From: Scytalidium lignicola | Taxonomy: Eukaryota; Ascomycota; Leotiomycetes | Length of the DNA: 64,000 bases | Assembly: GCA_002812745.2 (NCBI GenBank) | Contig: NCSJ02000011.1 | Coordinates: 186,001 to 250,000 of the forward strand | Reading direction: 5' to 3' | Shown here: piece by piece, positions 1 through 10,602 of the stretch | How positions within the stretch are numbered: position 1 is the stretch's first letter | Layout of the letters: every line of letters starts with the position of its first letter | Translations under genes and position numbers: made by a program | Notes under the pieces: model-generated | Database searches by the model: none | What the model saw: the letters and a program-made list of their open reading frames with translations, nothing else | Told to the model about the DNA's origin: nothing

Positions 1-1
1 A

Positions 2-2956
2 GAAGCTAAGACCGGTGACGAGACAGCAATCTCTGCACTAGGACGCCTAGCAATGGTGTTAAGTGATGACAATACTAATGAGACTTCCGAGGGGTTTGTT
101 TCTTCAATCTATGCGTGTCTCTACAGTCTCTACGAACTACGGAATGTGGACGTTCACTTCAATGTTGGGGCGGCACTTACTTACGCTAGCGCAGGCTGGG
201 AATCTGATGCTCTACGCCTGACTTTTGATGTTGATTCAGAATTCCATGGCCGGCAGAAGCGTTCCAATGAAGTTAAATCCTTGATTGAAAAGCTCTTGCA
301 GGATTGCAAAACCACCAAGCCAGCTCTCATGAAGGCCTCTGGAATATGGCTCTTTTGTCTTGTCCAATACTGTGGACATCTTATAGAAGTTCAGACTAAG
401 CTGAGAGAATGTCAGGGGGCTTTTATGAATTTGCTTTCTGCGCGAGACGAGGTGGTGCAAGAGACTGCTTCTCGAGGACTTAGTCTTGTTTATGAACGAG
501 GCGATAAAGATCTTAGAGACAGGCTAGTCAAAGACCTTGTTTCTTCTTTCACAGGAACAACCTCTCAGCTCAAGGTAGACGAGGAAACCGAACTTTTTGA
601 ACCAGGAGCTTTGCCCACTGGAGAAGGTAAATCTGTCACTTCATACAAGGATATTGTCTCCTTGGCGGCTGAAGTAGGCGACCAGAGTCTGGTGTACAAG
701 TTTATGTCTCTCGCATCCAATGCCGCAACTTGGAAGACACGGGCTGCATTTGGTAGATTTGGACTGAGTAACATCCTCTCTGAATCAGAGATTGATCCAA
801 AGCTTTATCCCAAGCTATATCGCTACCGGTTTGATCCAAATCCAAATGTCCAGCGGTCTATGGAAGATATTTGGAAAGCACTTGTTAAAGATTCTAATGC
901 TATCATCAATCAGTACTTTAATGAAATCCTTACAGATCTCCTTAAAAGTATCCTTGGGAAAGAATGGCGAACAAGGCAAGCTAGCTGTGCAGCGCTTGCA
1001 GACCTTCTTCAAGGACGGGAATTTGAAAAGTACGAAAGCCGCCTTCACGATATTTGGGCATGCTCATTCAAAGTTTTGGATGATGTTAAAGGCTCTGTTC
1101 GTGAGGCTGCTATGGCTCTTGTTATGAGTTTAACAGGAATCTTAGTCCGTCAGTTAGAAGCAGGAAGCTCGTCCAAGTATGCCCAAGCAATGTTGAAAGA
1201 AGTGTTGCCGTTTCTCTTATCTACTCAGGGGATGGAAAGCTCAGCAAAAGAAGTACAGACATTTGCAACGATAACTGTCCTGAAACTCGTCAAAAGTGGT
1301 GGCAAATCACTGCTTCCTTTCGTGCCAGATCTTGTGGAGCAGCTATTAGGACTTCTGAGCACCTTGGAAATGGAAGGAGTTGATTATCTATACCTAAGGG
1401 CAGCCCACTATAACTTGACCGAAGAGAAAATCGATAATGCACGAACTTCAGCTGTATCACAGTCGCCTCTAATGGAGGCAATTGGCCTGTGTCTGGATTT
1501 GCTTGATGAGTCGACAATGAAGGACCTTGTGCCTCATCTAGAGAATGTTATCAAGACGACAGTAGGCATGCCCTCGAAGGTTGGTTGCGCAGGTGTCCTT
1601 ATAACCCTTGCAACTAGACATACTTTTGTCTTTCGACCTCATGCGGATACTTTTCTGAAAATAATAGAGAAATCCGTATTGGATCGTAACAATGCAGTTA
1701 GCGCTGCGTATGCAAGAGCAGGCGGATATCTTACACGCTTAGGATCTGACAAAGCGATACTGCGACTTTCTGGATATTCTAAAAAACTATATTTCTCTGC
1801 AGAAGACGAAGGACGAAGACAGATTTCATCAGATATCATCTATGCTGTGTCCAAGTTTGGCACAGATCGATTCAACTCTCTGGCATCGGAATTTCTACCC
1901 TTCGTTTTTTTTGCCAAGCATGACTCTGATACACATGTCAAGGAGCAATTTGAAAAGACCTGGAGTGAGAATGTTGGTGGTTCCCGTGCAGTACTATTAT
2001 ACTCAAAGGAGATCAACGAGATTTCTGTTAACCATTTAGAATCTCCGAAGTGGACTATAAAGCATACTGCGGCGTTAACAATTGCTGATGTGGTAGCATC
2101 GTCAGGCGCGGAAATCAATGTCGCAGATGCAATGGCTGTGTGGCCTGCCCTTGAAAAAGCACTAGCACTGAAGACATTTGAAGGGAAGGAAAAAGTGCTC
2201 AACGCATTCATCAAACTCACAAAGGCTGGCCATTCATTTTGGGAAAACGATCCCGCCATTGCATCACAGATGAAGAAGATAGCAATCCGTGAAGCGAAAC
2301 GGAATAACGATGTTTATCGGCCTCATGCCTTTACCTGCCTTGGAGAATACAGCGAAGCAAGAACAGATATTGATACATTCGAGGAGGTCTATGGCATTGT
2401 AACGCCGAAACTAGAAGAGATTACTAGCGAGGATAAAATGGACACAACGGATGATAGCAAAGGCCATCCATCCACTGATGACGCAACTATAGCTGCCGGT
2501 ATTACAGCCATATTTCGCTCTGTTAACGTCAAGCGTTCTGAATCGAACCCCATCGAACATTTGCCAAAGCTTCTGAGCATCACTAAAACTGTTCTTACTT
2601 CTACAAAGTCCACTGCTACCACTAGATTGGCATACTATGAGCGTAGCAAAGCATTGTTTGACGGTCTTCGAAAAATAATCGGATCTCAGCAGGAGAATCG
2701 CTATGAACTAGTGCTAGAACTATTCAAGTTGTTGGAATTACCCAGTGGATCGGGGAGTGAGACAGTAAGAGTCAAACGTGGCGAAGCAGCTGAGATGATT
2801 GCTCTTGCTACTATGGAAGGTCTATTCGGGATATCTGGTAATGATAGAGAGGTCTGCTCGAGGAAGATGAAGGACATGATCGAAGAGGGCATGAAAAGCG
2901 AGAGGTCACCAGGAGTAAAGAGCGCGTTTGAGAAAGCCATGAAAGCTCTGAATTAA
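2..2956 (+). CDS. ECM29: Proteasome component Ecm29, C-terminal part (5' truncated by window edge)
   Basis: The frame is open from base 2 with no start codon, so the gene begins upstream; about 984 residues are visible without an intron and end at TAA 2954-2956. The protein is built of repeated amphipathic helix pairs (HEAT-like), for example around residues 290-360 and 480-560, with no catalytic motif. Length, repeat style and C-terminal sequence match the second half of Ecm29, a roughly 1,800-residue HEAT protein that tethers the 19S regulator to the 20S core and inhibits or remodels faulty 26S proteasomes. It lies 10 kb from the proteasome beta-3 gene, probably by coincidence. The downstream gene is convergent, with a 238-bp gap. 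Identification rests on remembered family character, not on a search. Confidence 0.85.
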   Translation, partial: EAKTGDETAISALGRLAMVLSDDNTNETSEGFVSSIYACLYSLYELRNVDVHFNVGAALTYASAGWESDALRLTFDVDSEFHGRQKRSNEVKSLIEKLLQDCKTTKPALMKASGIWLFCLVQYCGHLIEVQTKLRECQGAFMNLLSARDEVVQETASRGLSLVYERGDKDLRDRLVKDLVSSFTGTTSQLKVDEETELFEPGALPTGEGKSVTSYKDIVSLAAEVGDQSLVYKFMSLASNAATWKTRAAFGRFGLSNILSESEIDPKLYPKLYRYRFDPNPNVQRSMEDIWKALVKDSNAIINQYFNEILTDLLKSILGKEWRTRQASCAALADLLQGREFEKYESRLHDIWACSFKVLDDVKGSVREAAMALVMSLTGILVRQLEAGSSSKYAQAMLKEVLPFLLSTQGMESSAKEVQTFATITVLKLVKSGGKSLLPFVPDLVEQLLGLLSTLEMEGVDYLYLRAAHYNLTEEKIDNARTSAVSQSPLMEAIGLCLDLLDESTMKDLVPHLENVIKTTVGMPSKVGCAGVLITLATRHTFVFRPHADTFLKIIEKSVLDRNNAVSAAYARAGGYLTRLGSDKAILRLSGYSKKLYFSAEDEGRRQISSDIIYAVSKFGTDRFNSLASEFLPFVFFAKHDSDTHVKEQFEKTWSENVGGSRAVLLYSKEINEISVNHLESPKWTIKHTAALTIADVVASSGAEINVADAMAVWPALEKALALKTFEGKEKVLNAFIKLTKAGHSFWENDPAIASQMKKIAIREAKRNNDVYRPHAFTCLGEYSEARTDIDTFEEVYGIVTPKLEEITSEDKMDTTDDSKGHPSTDDATIAAGITAIFRSVNVKRSESNPIEHLPKLLSITKTVLTSTKSTATTRLAYYERSKALFDGLRKIIGSQQENRYELVLELFKLLELPSGSGSETVRVKRGEAAEMIALATMEGLFGISGNDREVCSRKMKDMIEEGMKSERSPGVKSAFEKAMKALN

Positions 2957-3194
2957 CAGTTATAGACAAGAATGGAAGATCTCGGAATTGATACTTTTAA
3001 TAGAGGTATTTCAGTCCAGCATTAAATTGTGCGTACTCCCATGAAGCAAATCCGATATCACACAGCACAGGCAACAAGAACCACGAGGACAAAGATGAAT
3101 TGTAATATCTACAAGTATAATACTACCTCCTGTATTGCTTTAATATTGGAATGGGTTCTGCCCCTTTCATGAATGACAAACAAAGCTGCCTCCA

Positions 3195-4074
3195 TTACAT
3201 TTCTCCCTTTTCTTTCATCTCCTTTAATACCCTATCTGCTACTCTGAAGCACTCCATCCCAGCTGGCAAACCGCAATAAGCACTATGGATATTATCAGCT
3301 CTTCCTTCCACAAACTTCTTTCTAGACTGCGCACTATGTGGAAGTTGAAGACTCCACGCTACACATAATCTATATGAGAGAGAAGGGGGGAAGGATAGCT
3401 ACCTAGCTTGTAATAGCGCCTCTCTTATCTCAAGTTCGGTACACCCATTCCTTACAGCACCTCTTACGTGTGTACCAAGCTCGATCCACTTGTTCAATGC
3501 GGTTAACATTACCAAGTTCAGCAGACTTCGTGTTTTCAATTCAAGTCCAGGGCGCGTCCAGATTGTACCCCAGGCGGATTCCTGCTTGATTATCAGCACC
3601 AATATTTATAATACAATAAGAGAGCCAAATGGCGTGAAAGTTTATAGAAGCGAAATGTAGGATACGTAATCTCATTTTTAAAATAAAATTGCAAGAGAAA
3701 TTCAAGCCNAAAAAAAGAGTCAAAATAATCTTTCACGCCTTTCAAATCCAAACAAATAAAAGGGCACAAACCAACGATAATAACAAGTCATTTAACAAAA
3801 GTAAAACCAGATGTAAAAGAATAAGAATAAAAAAGCAACGAAAATCAGAGTAGAAGCATACCGTAGCAAACTGCTGCAATGGCCTCATAAAATCACTGCT
3901 TCCATTCGCAAGCGCCTTCTCGACATAATCCTCCCCCACAACCTTCTTCCTCATCTCGAGACCCTGCTCGTACAGGCTACGGTGAGCATCACTGTCCATA
4001 TTATTTTCGCTGAGCGAGACAGTACCAGTACCGGTACCAGCGGGCTTATTGCCAGTTTGGCTAGATTCCGCCAT
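3195..4074 (-). CDS. Carboxymuconolactone decarboxylase (CMD) family protein, 159 aa
   Basis: Three exons: 4074-3862, 3581-3403 and 3282-3195 (joins phase 0 and 2, total 480 nt including TAA). Introns are 280 and 120 nt; the first contains an N at 3709. The N-terminal 30 residues are Gly/Thr/Ser-rich. From about residue 33 the CMD fold follows: a YEQGLEMRKKVVGEDYV helix, then TIWTRPGLELKTRSLL, and near the C terminus LLQASAYCGLPAGME. This pattern is that of the gamma-carboxymuconolactone decarboxylase (PcaC) branch. The CxxC redox pair of AhpD-type peroxidases is not seen, so a decarboxylase-like rather than antioxidant role is more likely. In fungi many such proteins have no proven substrate. 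No other protocatechuate or beta-ketoadipate pathway gene lies nearby. Family call is firm, substrate unknown. Confidence 0.85.
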
Positions 4075-4805
4075 GATTTTTGGCTATTATTGGATCTCGG
4101 CCTGATGATACGAAAGGAGAAAAGATAAATGCCTCGTTCTGTGCTCCTGGATGGTGCACGGGCTTAAGCTTGGGCTTTGATAGCGGAGGGAGAACAGACG
4201 AATTGGGGAGGAGGAGGTGAGCGAGGTGAGCAAGGCTTGGATGTGCGTGGATGTTGGTTTCCAGAGCAGGGGAGGAGATGCGGAGAGGGCGGGAGTGATT
4301 GGGCGCGGGCCTGGAATTGTGAAAGGACAAAGAGTGCGGGGAAGCCGGGGATCGCCCCCCGACAACTATCTGGGTAGTATTAGTACTCCGAATAAATCAG
4401 GGTTTCTGGCTATTGGACCTTCCACAAGGGAAGTAGCCTTCCTACGAATGTTTATTTTAACCTCCTGTCTTCTTTTTCATATATATTTCGTCAAGTATTC
4501 ACCCCGTTGGTATTGAGTATTGTGATTTTGTACAATTATTTTGATTCATCGTATCACAATCTATGGTATTCTACAGATGCAAAGAATCGAAGCTGCAAAG
4601 CGAAAATCGAAAGAAAATTTGGGTTGCAGGATCGCTGCAGGATCGCTCTGCAGAGAACAAAGGAAATCAGCAACACGAACCCCTCCTACACTGCCAGTCA
4701 TGGAGACTACATCTAGACCCTGCATCGCTGTTTTTCACAATGCCCTAGGAGGACTAGACCCCGTCGACTTCTAAACCTGCCGTCACCTATCCTGAATGAT
4801 CGCAT

Positions 4806-6022
4806 CTAGGCGGTGGTGGTCTTGAAGACCATTCGCTCAGATGAGTCTGTGAATGGGACACCAAGCTCAAAGAGCTTGACAATGACACCGGCGAAGTCCT
4901 TGAAGAAAAGCTCCTCATCCTTGGCATACTTCTCAACCCATGGCTTGAATTGCTTGTCCTTGACAAGAGCAACATCTGTTGGGAGCATCATCAAAGTTTT
5001 GGTGGTCTTGTCTTCATACTGGTATGCGTTAGCAATCATGCTGAGCGCTGTTAGGGGAATATAGATAGGATGACTTACCTGCTTAGGACCGTCCCACTTT
5101 CTCCAGTTCCACTTCTCATTCAACAAGAGCTTGTAGAAGTCATTGGTGACAACAGTTGGGGAGAAAGTCCATGGACCGTCGAAACCACTGCGAGTGGTGT
5201 GGCATCGACCAAGGGCATGACCACCACTCAAAGCAACGATTTCTCGGTCGTCAAAGCCCATACGGTAGAAGATCTTCCGGAGATGGTCTTGTCCCTGGGT
5301 GGCATCTGGGAGACGTCCATCGGGAGTGCAAGCTGCAATGTCCTTGTCGAGTCGGCCAGGTCGGTATGGGATAGTTGGGCCTTGCATCTCCTGGATGGCG
5401 CAAACGCCACCGAGAATCCAGAGATCGGAGTAAGTGATCCATGGGAACTTGGCTGTTAAACAGCGTCAGTATATTGCACCAGTCTTTGCATGGCACAGTT
5501 GAACTTACCCTTGACAGGCTCCAAGAAGTCCCTGGCTGCTGCCAGTCCAGCGTTGGCACCGTGGCTACCTTCAGGAGGGAATCTCATGGTAGCACCGTTG
5601 CTGCCACCAGTTCCAGTCTCCTTGTCATAGGTACCACTGGCATGCCATGCCAATCTCACCAGGACTGGGCCGTAGCTACCATCATCATAGTCATCCTTCT
5701 CTTCCAATCGGCTGGCGATTTCATTGTAGACCTTCTGATAATCTTCCTGTTTGGGAACGAAGACCTTGGTCTCGCTGGCAGATCCGAGGCCTTGGGTATA
5801 GATGTAGTAACCAGCACCTCCGAGGGCGAGAGCACCAACTCCCCAGTATAGACCGGAAGAGGACTTGGCTGGAGCCTCAGAAGCAAATCCACGACGAGAT
5901 TGCTGGCGGAAAGTCTGGCGAGAGAAGGTGAAGGCCGTGTTGCGTGTAGAGGTCTTGAATGCGGAGGTAGATGGCGTCGACCTGATCGCGGATCTCGCGA
6001 ATGTTCGGGTAGCGGAGGCCAT
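4806..6022 (-). CDS. CCP1: Cytochrome c peroxidase, mitochondrial (366 aa)
   Basis: Exons 6022-5509, 5452-5079 and 5018-4806; introns are 56 and 60 nt, total 1,101 nt. Residues 1-48 are rich in Ser, Thr, Arg and aromatic residues with almost no acidic ones (matrix presequence). Residues 58-76 form one hydrophobic segment, as in Ccp1 precursors sorted to the intermembrane space by the m-AAA and rhomboid proteases. The haem peroxidase domain follows with distal Arg123, Trp126 and His127 in [12 protein letters not shown], proximal His250 in SGGHALGR, and a Trp at 266 in GPWTFSP, which corresponds to the radical-forming Trp191 of yeast. All key residues for reducing hydrogen peroxide with electrons from cytochrome c are present. 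Divergent from the thioredoxin-like gene across 1.4 kb. Confidence 0.95.
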
Positions 6023-7466
6023 TGCGAATGCGGTTGTGGATTGGAAGCGGAGTGAAAGTGAGGAGCAAGAGAGCGGTGCTTGCTCTTAATTGATTCTTTG
6101 ATAACTCGAAGGAGCTTCAAGTGACAAACGGTACAATTAACAGGATAAAGAGATGGACGTTGCAAAGCTTCCACCAAGCTCAGGAAGGGAAATGGAGGAA
6201 AGGAAAGAGGGAGGGAAGTTGTGTTGTCAGCTCAAGAGGAAATATAGGTCGGAATCGCCCACTTTGGGGTAGCCACCTAGAGGACATCTAAAACAAAGCA
6301 AAGCAATCCACTTTCCCCGTATACCTCCTCCGTACCTCCTCCGTACCTCAGATCGCGCAGGCAATACCTCCCGCAAGGGGCATAGCACGACTCGCCATGC
6401 TCCCACTTAATCGCGTAAGATTCCGACGCTGCTTCCAGGACGCATTTCGCCTTCCAGCATCTACTCAAATGCGCGCGTGCTCATTGGTCGGCGATGCTGG
6501 ATAAGAAAGGTTTATATGGGGCCATCATTTATTACGCGCGAAACCCTTATCTCATCTCACCCAAGAGAGCCGAAGCCGAACAGCATGCTTTTTTTCTCTC
6601 TTCTGGCGCCTTCTACGACCCGCAACTGCCGTGACCTCAGTCCGCAGGGGCCTGAGCCAATCAGCTAGCAGCCAATTGCAAATTACTCTTCGAGCACGGA
6701 TTACAACAAGCCACGGTGCCTTTACCCTGATAACACAGATGTGACCAGGATGTGACCTGGATGACCCAGATGACCCTTATGACAAATGCCCAGGTCCAGG
6801 TCCTCGGTCTAGACACAAGGCTGAGAAATCGCTGCCCGCAGAGCCGCTTTTTTGTTGGTTGCTGACCAGCATGCAAGGAACCAGTGTGGAGGAGCCTATT
6901 GGCCACCACTCCAAACTACGTCGAGGCTGCACTCCTCCTCTACAAAGTTTTCAACTATATGTACATGTACATGTTCCAGACCAGATGTAATTTGGTAATT
7001 CTACAGGTCCAAGATAACGATTGCTAAAACAGCGCGCAGGTTTTGGCTTCTCCAGTCTAGTTCCTCTGTGTATTATGCTAGGGCTTGCAAACCCTCGGTT
7101 TTGCGCTAATAACTTACGGTAGTCTCTACAGAGCTTTTAACCTTGGGGGCCGCTGGCTTGTAGGTTACTACTAAGCAATTCGGGACTGTAGTCACGTGAC
7201 AATTCCTACCTATGTGCAAACTGCAGATTAAGTGCTACAATTAAACCGCTGTATATATATAATTGAGTGTGGTAAGATAAGGGTCTTTCAAGATTCAAGA
7301 TGCAAATATGATGTTATTAGTCCCGTTTTGCCTAGGCTAGTTGGTCAATACCGACAAGTACCTTCGCTGTCGGTAAATTCCGTATATTGATTTGTCGATG
7401 TGAAATCAACGCGTCACATCTATCCACGCTCACAGCTCCTATCCTCCTCGAGAACAATACTTCTAA
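6023..7466. other. Divergent intergenic region between CCP1 and the thioredoxin-PITH gene
   Basis: No supportable gene. Visible structure: about two and a half copies of an 11-bp direct repeat CCTCCTCCGTA at 6324-6350; four imperfect copies of a 9-12-bp unit ending in GTGACC or TGACCC at 6738-6776; and a perfect 10-bp palindrome GTCACGTGAC at 7191-7200, a CACGTG (bHLH/Cbf1-type) core 266 bp upstream of the thioredoxin-PITH start. The flanks are CT-rich near each start codon. Functional meaning is inferred, not shown. Confidence 0.6.
7191..7200. promoter_or_regulatory. CACGTG palindrome upstream of thioredoxin-PITH gene
   Basis: The 10-bp perfect palindrome GTCACGTGAC is a textbook E-box/Cbf1-type site. 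Other CACGTG cores lie near 9478 (upstream of eL36), 17838 (between SERCA and 14-3-3), 38788 and 38799. Binding is inferred only. Confidence 0.4.
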
Positions 7467-8783
7467 ATGGCGAAGCTAGTTCATATCGCCTCATCGGCAC
7501 AGTGGAATGACCTATTGAAGTCATCGAGGATAGTAGTGACAGACTGTGAGTTTTGTGCCTTTGCCCCTCCATCCCCGCTATGTCATCCTATCATCGCCTT
7601 TGGAGGAGGTTCTTTGCGGCATAGAGCTTTCGGACTAGTACTAACTGTGATTCAAGTTTACGCAGACTGGTGTGGCCCCTGTAAAGCTATAGCTCCTGTC
7701 TACGAACAGCTCGCAAGTAGTTTGTCCCGCGACAATGAGATTACCTTCGCCAAGGTCAATACAGACCAGCAGCAGGAGATCGCTAAGAGATACAATGTCA
7801 CCGTGTGAGTACCATATCCTGCAGCAAAGATACACTTTGAGTTAGCGTAGTCAGAAGCTTGAAGAAGTTCGCTATGATGGCAAGCGCTGGTTATGTATTG
7901 TACTGTGCTGTTCTGTTCTCAGCTAATCGCGATCTGTAGTTTGCCAACCTTCATGATCTTCAAACAAGGGAAAACTGTCGAGATGATTCAAGGCGCAAAC
8001 AAGGCCAAGTTGGAGGACGCAGTCCGGAAACTGGTTGCCGAATACTCTGGCAGCTCGTCCGGCTTTGGCGAATCTGCAGGTTCCAGCACCTGGAGAGGAG
8101 GAGAATTGCCTAAAGGTTATAGAGATGTCACAGACCAGGTGGATATTAAGGGCACAGAGCTTCTAAACGCAGATGTAGAGTTTGGCAGTGTGAGAATTTT
8201 GTTCAATGACGCCAAACCATCGGCACTTCAGAAAGGAAAGGGCGCAGAACCCAAGGAAAAGGATTGGGTCGAGAGTGATACTGATGAACAGCTGATGTTG
8301 TTTGCACCTTTCCAGTCCACTCTGAAGGTTCATACTCTCCAGGTACGCATACTTTACATTCTCCGGCGCAGNAAAAAATNAAAAATAAAAACTACTATGA
8401 TTCTGGTATTTTAACTCTTATTCTTCAAATAGATCACTTCATTGCCACCACAATCAGAAGATGATGACGAGGTTCCAATGCGACCTAAAACTCTCAACAT
8501 ATACCTTAACCGCCCTCACATTCTCGGCTTCGAGGAAGCAGAGGATATCCAAGCTACGCAGTCCATCACCCTGTCACCGACAGACTGGGATTCAACTGGC
8601 ACAGCAACAATACCTCTCCGTTTTGTCAAGTTCCAGTACGTGACGAGCCTGGTCTTGTTCGTCGTAGATGGAGAAGGATCTGGTGACCGAGTAAGAGTAG
8701 ATCGGGTCAGGATTATTGGGGAGACGGGTGAAAAGAGAGAACTTGGCAAGTTGGAGAAGATTGGCGATGAGCAAGGCGAATAG
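7467..8783 (+). CDS. Thioredoxin-like PITH-domain protein (TXNL1 type), 326 aa
   Basis: Exons 7467-7545, 7657-7804, 7940-8342 and 8433-8783 (981 nt in frame); introns are 111, 135 and 90 nt. Intron 3 holds Ns at 8372 and 8380 that do not affect the coding frame. Residues 1-105 are a thioredoxin fold with the active site WCGPCK (Cys32, Cys35) and the cis-proline segment VLPTFMIFKQG. After a Gly/Ser-rich linker, residues about 140-320 form a PITH domain (LNADVEFGSVRILF, LNIYLNRPHILGFEEAED). This architecture is that of TXNL1/Txl1, a cytosolic and nuclear thioredoxin that docks on the 26S proteasome near the Rpn11 subunit. Two other proteasome-linked genes lie in the same 13 kb. Confidence 0.93.
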
Positions 8784-9609
8784 GTTTTTACGGTTCATGA
8801 CGACTACTGGCAAGAAGCTATAGACAATTGGGATCTGGCATAGGATTGGCAAGAAGCAAACTCTTGTAGACAGCTGGATAAAAATAAAAAGATACCGAGG
8901 GTGCTCTTTATATTATTCAATAGAATTTTAATGGCTATACTTAAACGTATCCTACATACTTCATAGCCCAATGTCAAGATACTTCTTGACTAGATCTAGC
9001 TCATCCAAATACCCTCACAATAGAAAATCTCCCGACAAAATCCCAAACCGTCCCAGCTTTGGAACAAATCTTCAATACAATTCAAGTAAACAGTTATTAT
9101 GTCCAACCTTCAATCCAACTCCAAACCCAGCAACGATCTATCATGCCCCGAAAGACGAAATGCTAGACCGGCGAACACGGTTCGGAGCCCCAAGTTTAAT
9201 GGCGGAGAAAGGTTGGTATTTGCAATTATCGGTTCATTCTGTGGCACGACTGACGCTCAAGATGTTTTGACGACACCATTGAAGTTGGATGTTTGAGCAA
9301 CACGGGTTGTGGTCGTGCCGCCGCACTATTTTCTAAAAGAGAAGAAAGGAAAAGGAGCCGGCGAATGCGAAACCTTTTTGTTCCTGGAACTTTTTTCTGG
9401 GCTTGCGCTAGACCCGGTAAGGCTTAATGCGTCGAGCTTTACCCGAATTTCCTTCGCTTAGACGAGGCTACCAATTTCACGTGACCCACATCGAAAATTC
9501 GCCAAAACTAGACCAGTAACCTAACCGCGAACATTTTCGAAACTTCACGACAAACGACAAGCCATCGATCACCGACACCCAGCAATTCGTCGGCCGCACA
9601 CATATCACA
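8784..9609. other. Intergenic region, eL36 promoter
   Basis: Same-strand gap of 826 bp. It has an AT-rich tail (3' UTR of the PITH gene) and then the eL36 promoter with TCACGTGACC at about 9477-9486, 120-130 bp before the ATG, and CGAA-rich tracts. No gene is supported; the short open frames at 8971-9296 lack family similarity and start context. Confidence 0.6.
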
Positions 9610-10224
9610 ATGGCAGCAGAGAAGCAAGAACGCACCGGTCTGGCCATCGGTCTGAACAAAGGCCATGTACGTCCTCCATCATGAAAAAGCCCGTCTCACC
9701 TCTTGGAGGATCTTCAAATTTCTATATACGTTTCTCAAATTAAAAAGGGAAACAAAAATTCTTGAAGATGGACTCAACGGGCTGACTTTTTATCCTTTTT
9801 CTTCTTCCAGAAAACCGAGGCTCGTGTTGTCAAGCCAAGGATCAGCCGGTCCAAGGGTCACTTGAGCAAGAGAACCGCCTTCGTTCGGGAAATCGTCAAG
9901 GAGGTTGCTGGGTATGTTTTTTCAATTCATTTGATCTTTTTTTCTTTCTTTCTCTTCCCTTCCTGAGGAAATCAATTGCTAACTAAGGAACATAGTCTCG
10001 CGCCGTATGAGCGTCGTGTTATCGAACTTCTCCGAAACAGCAAGGACAAGCGTGCCCGTAAGCTCGCCAAGAAGAGGGTATGTTATACCTTTTGTTTTGC
10101 TTTGTGGGATTCTCTATGATGACTGACGCTTTTGCTGTAACAGCTCGGTACTTTCGGTCGTGCTAAGGCGAAGGTTGATGAGCTCACTCGTGTTATCGCT
10201 GAGTCTAGAAGGGCTGCTCACTAA
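9610..10224 (+). CDS. RPL36: 60S ribosomal protein eL36 (106 aa)
   Basis: Exons 9610-9666, 9811-9911, 9996-10077 and 10144-10224 (321 nt); introns are 144, 84 and 66 nt. No exon exceeds 101 bp, so the gene is easily missed by frame scanning. The translation starts [19 protein letters not shown], continues with [15 protein letters not shown] and ends in a basic helix [20 protein letters not shown], which is the eL36 signature. It is a basic protein of the large ribosomal subunit close to the peptide exit region. Multiple introns in a ribosomal protein gene are usual in Pezizomycotina. Position and length fit the family exactly. Confidence 0.95.
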
Positions 10225-10602
10225 ATACCCTGCCTTTTTTTTTCTCCTGTCGATGTTAATGGGTTTGGGTGGGGGTGTTGTATGAACGGATCGCATTTCA
10301 AATGGGATAAGAGATTCTTTGGGTCTTTATGACAAACCTGCAGTACCGGTATCGGTATTCCAGGTAAATGAATAAAAAAAGTTCAACAACATTTATGTTT
10401 TAAAGGATCGATCTTTCTTGCCTTTGTTTGTGATATGTTTGAATGTATCTATTTGATAAGTCCTGATCAGCTGGTATAGCATACCAGCAGATAAGACTAA
10501 AACCACCAACTCCTTGCTATGATCCCCAAAGCTACCGATGCCGTTTATAAGACTACTCTAACAATTGATTTCAAACATAGTGATTGTATCCTCACTAGTA
10601 CC

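Noticed and set aside
1840..2259. 139-codon minus-strand frame
   Set aside because: Antisense to the ECM29 HEAT repeats, with no motif of its own.
5070..5851. Two plus-strand frames of about 130 codons
   Set aside because: Antisense to cytochrome c peroxidase exons 1 and 2.
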